Assembly: GCF_018294505.1 (NCBI RefSeq)
Contig: NC_057804.1
Span: 256,475,251-256,539,250 of the forward strand
Origin: Triticum aestivum
Taxonomy: Eukaryota > Streptophyta > Magnoliopsida > Poales > Poaceae
DNA length: 64,000 nt
Direction of reading: 5' to 3'
Shown here: positions 24,152 to 35,903 of the stretch, one piece after another
Numbering within the stretch: position 1 is the first letter of the stretch
Layout of the letters: each line of letters begins with the position of its first letter
Program-made: the position numbers and the translations under genes
Notes under the pieces: model-generated
The model's database searches: none
What the model was told of the DNA's origin: nothing
What the model saw: the letters and a program-made list of their open reading frames with translations, nothing else

Positions 24152-26379
24152 GCTCTGTGGGGACCCCGACTCATAAGTCGAGATCACCGAATGCAAGTGT
24201 AAAGTGATCCCAGAGATCAATGTTCATTGAACACACATAAGCTGAATAACAAGAGTCTTACATCCATACATACGGTTTTACACAAGTAGGACCATTATGG
24301 TCAAGTCTTGAGAGTATCATTGCAGCGGAAATCTTCAATAACAACTTGGACCAGTGCCATCTGCCTTAACCCTACAGGCATTCTGACTGGGAAGCGTCCT
24401 AGCTTGCATGTTCGTCACCAAGATACTCTTCATTATATCCTGTTCTTTCATGCCTGGCCAATAAAATAACCACTGACAAGCCAATGAGTACATTGAATGC
24501 ACTCGCAAGCAACCCATGTTTTGGTTCAAGATACAACAATGCATGATATAGGTAAATTTTTGCAGAAAGCTAGTATTGAGTGCAATGACATGTTCAACAA
24601 CTTATAAGACATGCATCAGGAGTATTCAATTAACCATGAGGACATGTTATAGATATCAACATAAATAGAGTGGGCATCAACCCAACTCAATCATGTCAAG
24701 TCCTTTGACTTAACCCAAGTAGTTCTCCCACTTATCCAAACACACACACTAGTTTGTAAACATGTGGACGTAGCCCAAGAGCGGTTACCCAACTGTCCTT
24801 GACCATGGACACGGCTATTCGAAAGTTTTACACTCTGTAGAGGTTGCACACTCTACCCACAAGATCCCGGGAACTTCCGTGTCATCCATGACCCGCGATA
24901 CCTCAAGTACCCGGGGTAGCCACCAGATCACTATCTTTCCCTAGACGACTATAACATGGAGTCCACTTGTTGTTCTGTATCCTCACGAGGTACATCATAT
25001 GAGACTCACTCGAGATCGTAACATCCGAGAGGGGATGCAACAGTGTATCCGGTGCCCTGTAAAAACAGTCATGGCCGCCCTACCTGGCATGACCCTGTCC
25101 CGAGACAGAGCACCAACTCTCCCCTGTCACTAGTAATGCAGGCTCCAAGCTATTATCGGCCTAGGTAATCAATAATGCCCTTTCCCATACAAGGGTAGCG
25201 TGGTTGCACATGTAAGGTTGGAATAACGGTCGCAAGTTAAACCAATCCGTTTTGAAAACAACACACACTTGCCTCGGTACACCACTTCGTCATCAAGTGG
25301 CGACCCAACTCATCATCTCCCTCGGGCATAAGTGGCACCCGTCGGGGTTTTCGAAAAGTCTTTTGAAAATACTTTGTCTCCATCACCATGCATATTCCCG
25401 TCCCTTTTTGCGTAGCACTACTTTAGCATCCTATCTACCCCCACCGGCATAACCCTCATAAGAAGGCTGGGTCATACACAATGCAAGTATCAATGAGGAA
25501 GTATGGTGGCAAACCATCAAAGTGGTTACCACATCATCATGATTCTGTTGCAACAACAATATGGTGCTATATGACGTGCATAAAAAGGGTTTCATAGACA
25601 TGGTAAAAGGGCTGCTTGCCTGTTTTAACAAAGTCTTCGAGGTCTTCAAATATCTCTGGTCCAACTCCGAGCATTTCATCTATTTCGTCAACTATCGTCG
25701 AAAGCAACCATAATAAGCAACACAACAAGGCAGGAAATAAAAGTGCTCTAAAAATATTAATTTGACTTTTTTAGGACACCACTGGTTATATTAAAAATAA
25801 CCAGACTGGTTTCATTGGAATTGGGTCAGTCGATATTTCTAAACATTTTGATATGATGGAATCAAGGGGTTTATGTATTTGCAAGAAGTGTACAGAAATA
25901 TATTTTTGACAAAATGAGCAAAGGTACCCATTTAACAAACCATGATTTTATAAGCATCTAGGAGTTGGTTTCACTGGATTTGGAGTTCAAATGAATTTCC
26001 TATGAATTTGTAAAGTTGACAAATATGAAGAAATGGCTCATTATATTGTGTGGCATAGAAAGTTTTAAGAAAAATGTTCATAAACTGAGTTATGAACTTA
26101 GAAGCATCTAGAAATTTGTATCATGGCATTTGGATAAAAGATGATCTCTCTGTGATTTTCCAAAGTCCATCACTTAAATAGGGAAATGGGGTTTTGTGAA
26201 ATATGTGTGAAAGAAAGAATTCTGGAAAAGTGTGTAAGTTACTCCTTGAGGTAGAGAATTATTTATGGGGTCACTAGGAATTTGAATCATCAAATTTGGA
26301 GGTAATATGAATATTTGGGAGATTTTACAAGTTTATGGAAAAAGAAAAAGACAAAGGAAGTGGGGGTTATACCTATACC

Positions 26380-27560
26380 GCGCACTGAGCGCAGCATAGC
26401 GTCGCAGCGCACTAGGCTGGCCTAGCGGCTCGGCCACGCGGATGACAGGGCGATGTTGAAGGCGCCCAGCCGGAGTACGCCTTCGCTGCGGGGACGTGGG
26501 AGAAGCTGAACGCGCCTCCACTTGCCAGCGTGGCCCGGTGGCTGGGCCACTGATGAGCAGGGCCCGCATGCAAGTTCGTCCTCAACCTCCCACGTGGGTG
26601 CGAAGGGAGACAGAGGAGCCGTTCGACGCCGGCCACCAGCGCTACAGGGCGTCTCCGGCGATGCTCCGCCCACCGGCGTGCTGAGGGGACCCGGAAGCGT
26701 CCAACCATGGGTGGCACGATCGCCCAGGGGCACCGGGTTGAGCAGGGTGTTGGCCGTGGCGGACGAGGCCGACGGTGATGGGGAGCACGACACTACGGCC
26801 ACCGGGAGGAGTAACCGGAGTGCAGGGGAGATTCGGGGGGTCGGTGGAGATGCATTGAGACGCATAGGTGGAGGGGACGGGGCTTGGGCGTCGCGAATTT
26901 AGCCCGGTGCCAACGGCGGCTCTCCGGCCATGGGGGGCTATGGAGGGCACAAGGAGGGGAGTGGCTTGGTCTAGGGGGTCTCTGGGAGGGAGAGAGAGCA
27001 AAGGAGATCCATAGGGGGCCTGGGGCGGCTTTATATAGCCGGCCCGTGGCTCACCGTGGCCAGTGCGCCGGCGAGGCTGTTGCCATTGCTGCAGGTCACG
27101 GGGGCTCATGTGGGCATGTCTGGGGCGTTAGTGGAGGAGGTCTACGACCAGGGGAAGGGAGAGACGGAGCGGGGAAGGGCCAGAGCTTCACGCGTGTGAG
27201 GCCGCTCATTGGAGCTCTCGGGCGGCCGGCGCGCGTGCGAGCAAGGGCAGCAGGAAGGAGCAGGAGGAGGGGGACAGAGGCTTGGCGTGCTGCGGACGCG
27301 AGGAGCATTGGCTGACGTGAGGGGGAGAGACGAGGTGGCCGGAGGTGCTTGGCAGGGGGCGGCACAGTGCGGTAGCGCACTGTAGCATGCTCCAGAGCGT
27401 GCAAATGGCCGGCATGCCATTTTATATGCACAGTGGGCACGTCCATTGGTGTCTAGCAGGTGTGGGAGAGAGTAAAGAAAGGAGAGGGAGCCTTGGATGC
27501 TCTGGAGGGGCTCTGGTGAGAGAGGAGGGGTGAGAGAGAAGGGTGTTGTGGCTGTCCAGA
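26380..27560 (-). other. GC-rich promoter-like block in the LARD 5' LTR
   Basis: Counterpart of 18280-19440. It has two TATA-like motifs on the minus strand, TATATAA (27031-27037) and TATAAAA near 27419-27426, in GC-rich surroundings. Reading frames here (for example 26865 to 26422) change frame relative to the other LTR and are not called as genes. Confidence 0.6.
27031..27037 (-). promoter_or_regulatory. TATA box in the LARD 5' LTR
   Basis: Element sense reads GCTATATAAAGCC in GC-rich flanks, a very good plant TATA box. The same motif is in the other LTR at 18943-18949. Confidence 0.55.
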
Positions 27561-28929
27561 GGGGTAAATGAGGAGGTTTCACCCCTCAATCATTGAGCTG
27601 AGATGCAGCCATTGTTACTGGGGGTAGAGGAGGACTTGGAGGAGCTGTGCTAAAAAGTTGAGGCCATGGAGAAGAGTGGAAGTGGTCAAAACAGGGGTTT
27701 TAGTAAAATGGCAGAAGGTGTTTGATATTGGTTTGGGCAAGTAGTTGATCTCCATTTGTCATGAGGCTTGACAGGGTCAAATGGTATGAGAAAATAAGAG
27801 GTTCCACCAAGATTGAGTTCATTTTGGAAAAGTTGCCAATGCAACTTTTGTAAACCCTAGAAATCAGCAGAAATGGACTCTCCAAGATTTAGTCATGCAA
27901 ATATGTTCTCCTTGATGCACCACTTGATGTAGTGTCATCATTTGAGGGTATGAACATGTCCACAAAAGTTGAGATCAAAAGGAGAAAGTTGCCAATGTAG
28001 AGTTGTTCAAATTTGGTTCTGGACAGGAAGGGTTTTGGGGCCCTTTGATCAAGTTAACTTGTTCTCCAACTTGTGCCACTTGGTCTAGATGTATAATTAG
28101 AACATTTGAGCATGTTCACAAGGTTTGAGAACATTTGGGAATGTTTGGCAATGTAAAGTTGCTCAAACTTCAAAATGGACAGAAATGGTTTTGAGGGGAT
28201 TTGATGATGTTATCTTGTTCTCCAAGACATGAGACTTGGCAAGATCACCAAATAGGGCATTTGTGACATGATGGAATTTTCTTGGATTTTTATGAAAATA
28301 TTTCCTGTAGAAATATTTCAAATCCTTGAAATTGGCAGAAATGGTTTTGGGAGGTTTTGTCCAATATTTTGAACATGACCATGTGTTGAAACTCTTATAT
28401 ATGGGAAATATATGCCCACTGAGTTTCCCTGATTTTTGTCAAATATTTTTAAAACAATAAAATAATTTTTCCCTATTAAAGACCATTTCTGGCCTTAAGA
28501 AAAAGCTTTTAAATAAAATAGGAAAATAACTTTAAAATTATATTTTTGTGGTTTCTGGGTATCCTATATCTAATAGGAGTCAAATATATTTTTGGAAAGA
28601 TTTTTACTGCCCTTAATTAAGTACTTGAAGTGCAAACCTCAATTTGGGGGTTTTTGAAAAACTAATTTTTGAAAATACTATTTGGCCAAATTATTTTTGC
28701 AAGAAATTATTTTTATGTCCTATACACATGACAAGATCATTTGGAAAGGTTTTTGGATCAAGGAGAAGGAGTATAAGAGTTGGAGGATTTATTTTATTTT
28801 TAGAGCACTTGCAAACAACAGACAAAAACCAATCAAGGCAAGGTCCAAAACATTCAAAAGTTTTGGTCAAACCTCATTTTATCATGATTGTTAGCTTAAG
28901 TGTAGTGGCATGAAAATCACGGTGTGACA

Positions 28930-30038
28930 GCATCCCACTTATGATTAACTACTCTCGTAAGCATCCGCAACTATGAAAGAAGAATTAAGGTAAACCTAAC
29001 CATAGCATGAAACATATGGATCCAAATCAGCCCCTTACGAAGCAACGCATAAACTAGGGTTTAAGCTTCTATCACTCTAGCAACCCATCATCTACTTATT
29101 ACTTCCCAATGCCTTCCCCTAGGCCCAAACAATGGTGAAGTGTCATGTAGTCGACGTTCACATAACACCACTAGAGGAAAGACAACATACATCTCATCAA
29201 AAATCAAACGAATATCAAATTCACATGACTACTTATAGCAAGACTATGTAACTACTCACAAATCATATTCATGTTCATAATCAGAGGGGTATTAATATGC
29301 ATATAGGATCTGAACATATGATCTTCCACCGAATAAATCAACTAGCATCAACTACAAGGAGTAATCAACACTACTAGCGACCCACAGGTACCAATCTGAG
29401 GCTTTGAGACAAAGATCGGATACAAGAGATGAACTAGGGTTTGAGAGGAGATGGTGCTGGTAAAGATGTTGATGGAGATTGACCCCCTCCCGATGAGAGG
29501 ATCGATGGTGATGAGGATGGTGACGATTTCCCCCTCCCGGAGGGATGTTTCCCTGGCAGAATAGCTCCGCCGGAGCCCTAGTTTGGTTCCGCCAAGTTTC
29601 TGCCTCGTGGAGGAGGTGTTTCGTCCCAAAAGCTTGCTTGCTATTTTTTCTAGGGTAAAAGACTTCATATAGCAGAAGATGGGCATCAGAAGCCTGCCAG
29701 GGGGACCACGAGGCAGGGGGGCACGCCCAGTAGGTAGGGCGCGCCCCCCACCCTCGTGGACGGTGGGTGGCCCCCTCTGGTATTTTCTTCACTCAGTATT
29801 TTTCATTAATTCCCAAAATAACTTTCGTGGTGTTTCAGGACTTTCGGAGTTGTGTAGAATAGGTCTCTAATATTTGCTCATTTTCCAGCCCAGAATTCCA
29901 GCTGCCGGCATTCTCCCTCTTCGTGTAAACCTTGTAAAATACGAGAGAGAAGGCACAAGTATTGTGACATAGTTTGTAATAACAGCCCATAATGCAATAA
30001 ATATCAATATCAAAGCATGATGCAAAATGGACGTATCA
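28930..30038 (-). repeat. 5' LTR of element D, outer part
   Basis: It continues the LTR split at 16064 (GCATC then CCACTTATGATTAAC). It ends ...GACGTATCA at 30038, so the element-sense LTR starts TGATACGTCC. The two parts together give about 1,484 bp. A TATATGA motif on the minus strand (about 29667-29673) is a weak TATA candidate. Confidence 0.85.
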
Positions 30039-30275
30039 CCCAACTGCTCAATCAGGGTCCTGTTCATCCAGTGGCAATAGCCTCTACTACCACGGGGTCC
30101 TGTTCATTCAGCCCCCACCGGGAACTGTTCATCCAACCCCCAATAACGCTCACTGTTCATCAAGAGGCAACAGGTTCGATCGGCTTCAGTTAGCAGCAGC
30201 AGCGAAGCAATCGCTCGATCGGATTCAGTTAAAAGCCAGGGATCGATCGATTGCTCGGGTTTAGTAACACGTTGC
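30039..30275. mobile_element. CACTA-like interior, piece between elements D and B
   Basis: Non-coding, with repeated CCTGTTCAT and ACTGTTCAT words and GATCGATC clusters. It is split by element B: GTTGC at 30271-30275 is repeated at 55193-55197, after which the same sequence style goes on to the CACTA terminus. Confidence 0.6.
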
Positions 30276-31848
30276 TGCTACCTCTTGAGCACTGCGTTGG
30301 TTTTCTCTTCAAGAGGAAAGGGTGATGCAGCAAAGTAGCATAAGTATTTCCCTCAGTTTTCGAGAACCAAGGTATCAATCTAGTAGGGGGTCTTCAAAAG
30401 TCCCTCGTACCTACACAAACAAACAAGAACCTCGCAACCAACGCGATAAAGGGGTTGTCAATCCCTTCACGGTAACTTGCAAAAGTGAGATCTGATAGAG
30501 GTAATAAGATAAGGTAAATATTTTTGGTATTTTTATGATATAGATTAGAAAGTAAAGATGCAAATAAAATTAGATCGAAAACTTATATGATAAAAGATAG
30601 ACGCGGGGGCCATAGGTTTCACTAGTGGCTTCTCTTAAGATAGCATAAGTATTACGGTGGGTGAACAAATTACTGTCGAGCAATTGATAGAAAAGTGCAT
30701 AGTTATGAGAATATCTAGGCATGATCATGTATATATGCATCACGCCCACAACATGTAGATCGAAATGATTCTGCATCTACTACTATTACTCCACACATCG
30801 ACCGACTCTTTCCTCCATCTAGAGTATTAAGTTCATAAGAACAGAGTAACGCATTAAGCAAGATGACATGATGTAGAGGGATAAACTCAAGCAATATGAT
30901 ATAAACCCCATCATTTCATCCTCGATGGCACCAATACAATAAGTGTCTTGCTGCCCCTGCTGTCACTGGGAAAGGACAACGCAAGATTGAACCCAAAGCT
31001 AAGCACTTCTCCTATTGCAAGAAAGATCAATCTAGTAGGCCAAACCAAACTGATAGTTCGAAGAGACTTGCAAAGATAAGTAATCACACATAAAAGAATT
31101 CAGAGGAGATCCAAATATTTCTGATAAATAAACTTGATCATAAACCCATAATTCATCGGATCTCGACAAACACACCGCAAAAAGAGCTACATCGAATAGA
31201 TCTCCAAGAAGATTGAGGAGAACTTGGTATTGAGATTCAAAGAGACAGAAGAAGCCATGTAGCTAATAACTATGGACCTGAAGGTCTGTGGTAAACTACT
31301 CCCAACTCATCGAAGATGCCTTCGAGATGACGTAGGGTCCCTCTGTGGTCGATTCCCCCCTCCGATGAAGTGTCGGCGAAGGCTCCAAGATGGGATCTCG
31401 CGGATACAGAAGGTTGCAGCGGTGGAAATAGTTTTTTGTGGTCCTCCTGGATGTTCTCGGGGTACGTGGATATATATAGGAGGAAGAAGTAGGTCGGTTG
31501 AGCCACGAGGGGCCCATGACGATGGGGGGTGCGCCCACCCCCTAGGGGGCGCCCTCCTACCTCGTGGCTTCCTCGTCTGCTGCTTGACGTCCACTCCAAC
31601 TCTCCTGGATTGCGTTTGTTCCAAAAAGATCGCTCCCGAAGGTTTTATTCCGTTTGGACTCCGTTTGATATTCCTTTTCTTCGAAACATTAAAATAGGAA
31701 AAAAAACAGCAATTCGGGTTGGGCCTCCGGTTAGTAGGTTAGTCCCAAAAATGATATAAAAGTGTAAAGTAAATCCCATAAACATCCAAAATGGGTAATA
31801 TAATAGCATGGAATAATCAGAAATTATAGATACGTTGGATACGTATCA
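30276..31848 (-). repeat. 3' LTR of element B (1,573 bp)
   Basis: Plus-strand ends are TGCTACCTCTTGAG and ACGTATCA, so element sense is TGATACG...GGTAGCA. A TATATATA box lies at about 31471-31478. A comparison of the first 250 bases with the 5' LTR gave about 20 differences by hand, near 8%. Confidence 0.85.
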
Positions 31849-31863
31849 AGCATCCCCAAGCTT
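31849..31863 (-). other. Polypurine tract of element B
   Basis: Element sense AAGCTTGGGGATGCT lies directly before the LTR start TGATACG. This is the usual site for starting plus-strand synthesis in these Athila elements. Confidence 0.7.
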
Positions 31864-33939
31864 AATTCATGCTCGTCCTCGAGTAGGTAAATGATAAAAA
31901 CAGAATTTTTGATGTGGAATGCTACCTAGCATAATTCTTAATGTAATTTTCTTTATTGTGGCATGATTGTTCAGATCCAAATGATTCAAGACAAAAGTTC
32001 ATATTGACATAAGAAATAGTAATACTTCAAGCATACTAACAAGGCAATCATGTCTTCTCAAAATAACATGGATTTAGAAGATTCGTCCCTACAAAATCAT
32101 ATAGTTAGGCTATGTTTCATTTTCATCACACAAAATACTCCCGTCAAGCACAACCCCGGTTTCAGCCAAGCAATTGGTTCATAATTTTTAACGTGCTTCA
32201 GCCTTTTCAACTCTCATGCAATACATGAGCGTGAGCCATGGATATAGCACTATGGGTGGAATTGAATATGATGATGGAGGTTGTGTGGAGAAGACAAAAA
32301 AGGAGAAAGTCTCACATTGACGAGGCTAATCAACGGGCTATGGAGATGCCCATCAATTGATGTCAACATGAGGAGTAGCGATTGCCATGCAACGGATGCA
32401 CTAGAGCTACAAATGTATGATAGCTCGACAAAAGAAACTAGTGGGTGTGCATCCAACTTGCTTGCTCACGAAGACCTAGGGCATTTTGAGGAAGCCCATC
32501 GGTGGAATATACAAGCCAAGTTCTATAATGAAAAATTCCCACTAGTATATGAAAGTGACAACATATGAGACTCTCTATATGAAGAACATGGTGCTACTTT
32601 GAAGCACAACTGGGGAAAATATAGTAACATTGTCCCCCCTTTTTTTTCTTTTTTTTCTTTGGGCCTTTCTTTTTTTTATTTGGCCTTTCTTTCTTTTCTT
32701 TTTTTTCTTGACCTTTCTTTTTTTTCTTTTTTTATTTGGCCTTTCTCTTTTCTTTTTATAAGGGACAATGCTCTAATAATGATGATCATCACACTTCTAT
32801 TTATTTACAACTCATGAATTACAACAAGTTATGACTCTATATGAATGCCTCTGGCGGTGTACCGGGATATGCAATGAATCAAGAGCGACATGTATGAAAA
32901 ATTATGAAATGCTTTGCCACAAATACGATGTCAACTACATGATCATGCAAAAGCAATATGACAATGATGATGCGTGTCATGATAATGGAATGGTGGAAAG
33001 TTGCATGGCAATATATCTCGGAATGGCTATGGAAATGCCATAATAGGTAGGTATGGTGGCTGTTTTGAAGAAGATATAAGGAGGTTTATGTGTGATAGAG
33101 CGTATCGTACCGCGGGGTTTGGATGCACCGGTGAAGTTTGCACCAACTCTCAAGGTGAGAAAGGGCAATGCACGGTACCGAAGAGGCAAACAATGATGGA
33201 AGGGTAAGAGTGCGTATAATCCATGGACTTCACATTAGTCATAAAGAACTCATATACTTATTTCAAAAGTTTTATTAGCCCTCGAAGCAAAGTACTACTA
33301 TGAATGCTCCTAGGGGAAGGGTTGGTAGGAGTTAACCATCGAGCGATCCCGACCTCCACACATAAGGAAGGCAATCAAAAGAGCACCCCATGCAACAAAT
33401 TTGTTACACAACTTTTACCATACGTGCATGCTACGAGACTTGCCAACTTCAACACAAGTATTCTTTAAATTCACAATCACCCAACTAGCATGACTCAAAT
33501 ATCACCACCTCTATATCTCAAAACAATTATCAAGCATCAAATTGATCATAGCATCCAATTCACTTCCTATGATAGTTTTTATTATACCCAACTTGGATGC
33601 CCATCATTCTAGGACCAATTTTGTAACCATAGAAAATACCATGCTGTTCTAAAAGACTCTCAAAATAATATAAGTGAAGCATGAGAGATCAATAATTTCT
33701 ACAAAATTAAGCCACCACCGTGCTCTAAAAGATATAAGTGAAGCACTACAACAAAATTATCTAGCTCAAAAGATATAAGTGAAGCACATAGAGTGTTCTA
33801 ATAAATTCCAAATCATGTGTGTCTTTCCCAAAAGGTGTGTACAGCAAGGATGATTGTGGTAAACTAAAAAGAAAATAATAATATCATACAAGACGCTCCA
33901 AGCAAAACAAATATCATGTGGCCAATAAAAATATAGCTC
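31864..33939 (-). other. 3' non-coding region of element B, distal part
   Basis: No supported gene. A T/C tract at 32637-32760 is the purine tract in element sense. The short frames here (for example 32281-32568) show no domain and run antisense to the element. AGCTC at 33935-33939 is the target duplicated by element C. Confidence 0.6.
32637..32760 (-). repeat. Purine-rich tract (element sense) in the 3' region of element B
   Basis: On the plus strand it is about 120 bases of T with some C, broken by GGCC words at regular steps. It matches the tract at 8481-8556 in element A but is longer. Confidence 0.7.
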
Positions 33940-34813
33940 TGTCGGATTTAAGGTTCCGGCAGACCCTTGAGGTTAGAACACTGGGGTGCGCGCGGAGGTT
34001 TCGCCTTCTACCTACCCGTTCTTCACTGAATCGCTAGGATCTAAACTACGAGAAGAACAACAAAAGAGACACAGAATTTATACTGGTTCAGGCCACCATT
34101 GTGGTGTAATACCCTACTCCAGTGTGTGGTGTGGTGGATTGCCTCTTGGGCCGATGATGAACAATACAAGGAAGAACAGCCTCGCGAGGGTCTGTTCTTG
34201 TGGTCTCTCTCTCTTTGCCGGTCGGATGGATCGATCTCTCTACCCTGTGGGTGGCTAGTCCTATTTATAGGCGAAGGCCCTGGGCCTCGTCCCAAATATT
34301 GAGAGGGAAGGGTGCCAACAATTGGCCAATTTGAAGGGGAACATCTAGTACACTTATCCTGACTAAAGTTGGTCCTCGCCTGTCAAAGGCTCTGGTGGTG
34401 ACGCCGACTTGGGCTCCACGGTGACCTCCATCCTGCCGTTGGACTGGTCTTAGTCTTGTTGCACCGAAATGGATGCCTTTGCTTGATGCTCCCGCCTGCG
34501 CTTGCTCCCCTTGCACCAAAGAGGAAAGAAGGACAATGCGCGGGCTGGCGCCCGGCTGGCGCCCTTGGTCGTCATGGCTTGCGTCATGGGCACCTCGCGA
34601 GGTACCCCGCCTTGAACTCTCCGCCTCCTCCTGAGCCAGCCTGACGAGGTCATGCCTGAGGAAGATCCTTGTCGTCCGCCCCGTGAGGCTTGGCCCCTCG
34701 CGAGGGTCTTGAGCTTGTGCTGATGAAGATGGGCCGTGCTGGGCCCCCCTTTGAGCCATGCCGTAGGCCGCAGGTAGGCAAGTCTGGGGACCCCCATTCC
34801 CAGAACGCCGACA
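33940..34813 (-). repeat. 3' LTR of element C (874 bp)
   Basis: Element sense starts TGTCGGCGTTCTGG and ends TAAATCCGACA. A TATAAATA box (minus strand) lies at 34262-34269. It differs from the other LTR mostly around 34480-34570. Confidence 0.85.
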
Positions 34814-34826
34814 GTAGCCCCCGGGC
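34814..34826 (-). other. Polypurine tract of element C
   Basis: Element sense GCCCGGGGGCTAC precedes the LTR start TGTCGGCG. It is the likely site for plus-strand priming. Confidence 0.6.
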
Positions 34827-35052
34827 CCAAGGCGCGCCCGGACTTGGCCGAGCAGAGAGGCGAAAGGGCAAGCGCGAAGCGTCGCGGGCCCCAACAGCCT
34901 ACGGCCTTGGGCGCCGCGTGGCGGTTGATTGGACGTGGGCGCCTCCGCTCCCCCACGACGCCTCGGCAACTGCACGAACTGACAAGTCCCTGCATGCATA
35001 AACGGGTCATGATTACTTGCGATCATGGAAGCCAACGGTTGGCCTCCTCCGG

Positions 35053-35061
35053 CTATAAGTA
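35053..35061 (+). promoter_or_regulatory. TATA box for the antisense reading frame in element C
   Basis: CTATAAGTA in GC-rich surroundings lies about 85 bases before the ATG at 35145. CCAACGGTTGG, a MYB-site-like word, lies just upstream at about 35032. It faces against element transcription. Confidence 0.45.
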
Positions 35062-35144
35062 TGGAACGACGCGAGCCATTCCAGTTCATCTTCCTCTGCT
35101 ATTCCTCCTCCTCTTCATCCTCGCCATTGCCCCGCCTTGCCGAA

Positions 35145-35903
35145 ATGGCTCCGATCCGCCGGTTCTCCGCAGAGGAGAAGGGAAAGGCCCCCTGAGAGGG
35201 TCCTGACCCGCTCCCGCCGAAGAAGCGGTTGGTCCTCTGCCGCCGAGATGAGGGTGCGCGGCAGGAGGTGTCGAGGCCTTGGTGTGAGCAACCGCCGCCA
35301 GGGTTTCCGCTGCCCTTGTACGCCCACCTTGAAGTCCCTGTAGGAGCTGACGCCGAGCGCCATGGACGACGCCGCCGTCGGCGCCGGCGGGTCATAACTG
35401 TGCGCGTTGTTCCTCCTGGAATCCACGCCGAGGGCTCCTCCCGAGAGTTTGTGCTCCACGCCGCCATGCCTCCTCGATCTTGGATTCGCCTCCCTCCTTC
35501 CTTAGCCTTTGAGATCCCGTCGAGGGGGCCTTTTAGGCTCCGGCTGCAGCACGCCGACTGCCAGGCCCCCGCGACCAATGCGGATGTCGAGGTCGTCGCT
35601 CCAGGTAAGGTCTTCATGACCCATGGCTGGGGCGAGATCGCCCGGGTTTGTGGGACGAGGGGCGCCCTCGTGATCCACCTGGAGTTCGATGGCGCTTCCG
35701 CGATGCTCTTCAAGGTCTTCGACGAAGAAGGGCGCCGGCTGGAGTGCTGCCTCAAAGGCAGCGGCTGGAGCTCCGCAGCGGCGAGGACTAGGCCTGCCAC
35801 TCGCCCTTCCAGTAGCTCCTCCGGTGGCAGCGGACGCCTAGAAGGATCCAGCGGCTCCGCCGAGCCCTTCACGACTCCGGAGACGAGCGACGACAACTAC
35901 TAG
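35145..35903 (+). pseudogene. Antisense extra ORF in element C, B3-domain-like
   Basis: The ATG at 35145 opens MAPIRRFSAEEKGKAP, then a TGA at 35193-35195 stops it. The same frame stays open from there to TAG at 35903, so a single base change separates it from a 252-residue frame. The middle (about residues 95-205) looks like a plant B3 DNA-binding fold: VLHAAMPPRSWIRLPPSLA, then LRLQHADC, then VFMTHGWGEIARVCGTRGAL, then LEFDGASAMLFKVFDEEGR. The ends are low complexity (Arg run near residue 70, Ser/Gly-rich tail). It is antisense to gag and protease. The B3 call is by eye; function is unknown, and it may be a captured host gene. Confidence 0.55.

Larger units (their letters stand above)
16065..28929 (-). 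mobile_element. Large retrotransposon derivative (LARD), 12,865 bp
   Basis: Two long direct repeats of 4,731 and 4,774 bp enclose 3,360 bp without a usable gene. Ends are TG...CA, and GCATC is duplicated on both sides (16060-16064, 28930-28934). Element sense is minus, shown by a methionine-type primer site at the right LTR and a polypurine tract at the left LTR. Remnants of gag start and integrase end show descent from a Tekay/Del-type Gypsy element. LTR and interior sizes resemble the barley LARD called Sukkula; I cannot say it is the same family. Confidence 0.9.
24156..28929 (-). repeat. 5' LTR of the LARD (4,774 bp)
   Basis: It is a near copy of 16065-20795. Over the element's first 1.2 kb (about 27700-28929) I count roughly 22 substitutions by hand, near 1.8%. 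The main length difference is a 50-bp stretch at 27180-27229 that the other LTR lacks. This copy would drive transcription. Confidence 0.9.
10722..30038 (-). mobile_element. Athila-lineage Gypsy element D, 3' end deleted, interrupted by the LARD
   Basis: Read on the minus strand the order is 5' LTR (30038 to 15685, split), primer site, gag, protease, RT, RNase H and integrase. The pol frame ends near 10845. The 3' untranslated region is cut at 10722 and the 3' LTR is absent, replaced by the truncated LTR of element A. The LTR resembles the wheat family called WHAM; the name is from memory. Unlike A and B, it keeps all pol domains, though every one is broken. Confidence 0.8.

Noticed and set aside
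26422..27582. Frames of 126-155 residues in the LARD 5' LTR
   Set aside because: Same reason as for the other LTR; no domain and no frame agreement between the two copies.
34265..35089. A 274-residue minus-strand frame at the end of element C
   Set aside because: It crosses the polypurine tract and LTR border, so it cannot be a natural protein of the element.
35099..35896. A 265-residue minus-strand frame opposite the B3-like frame
   Set aside because: It is the shadow of the plus-strand frame in GC-rich DNA; residues are low complexity and no domain is visible.
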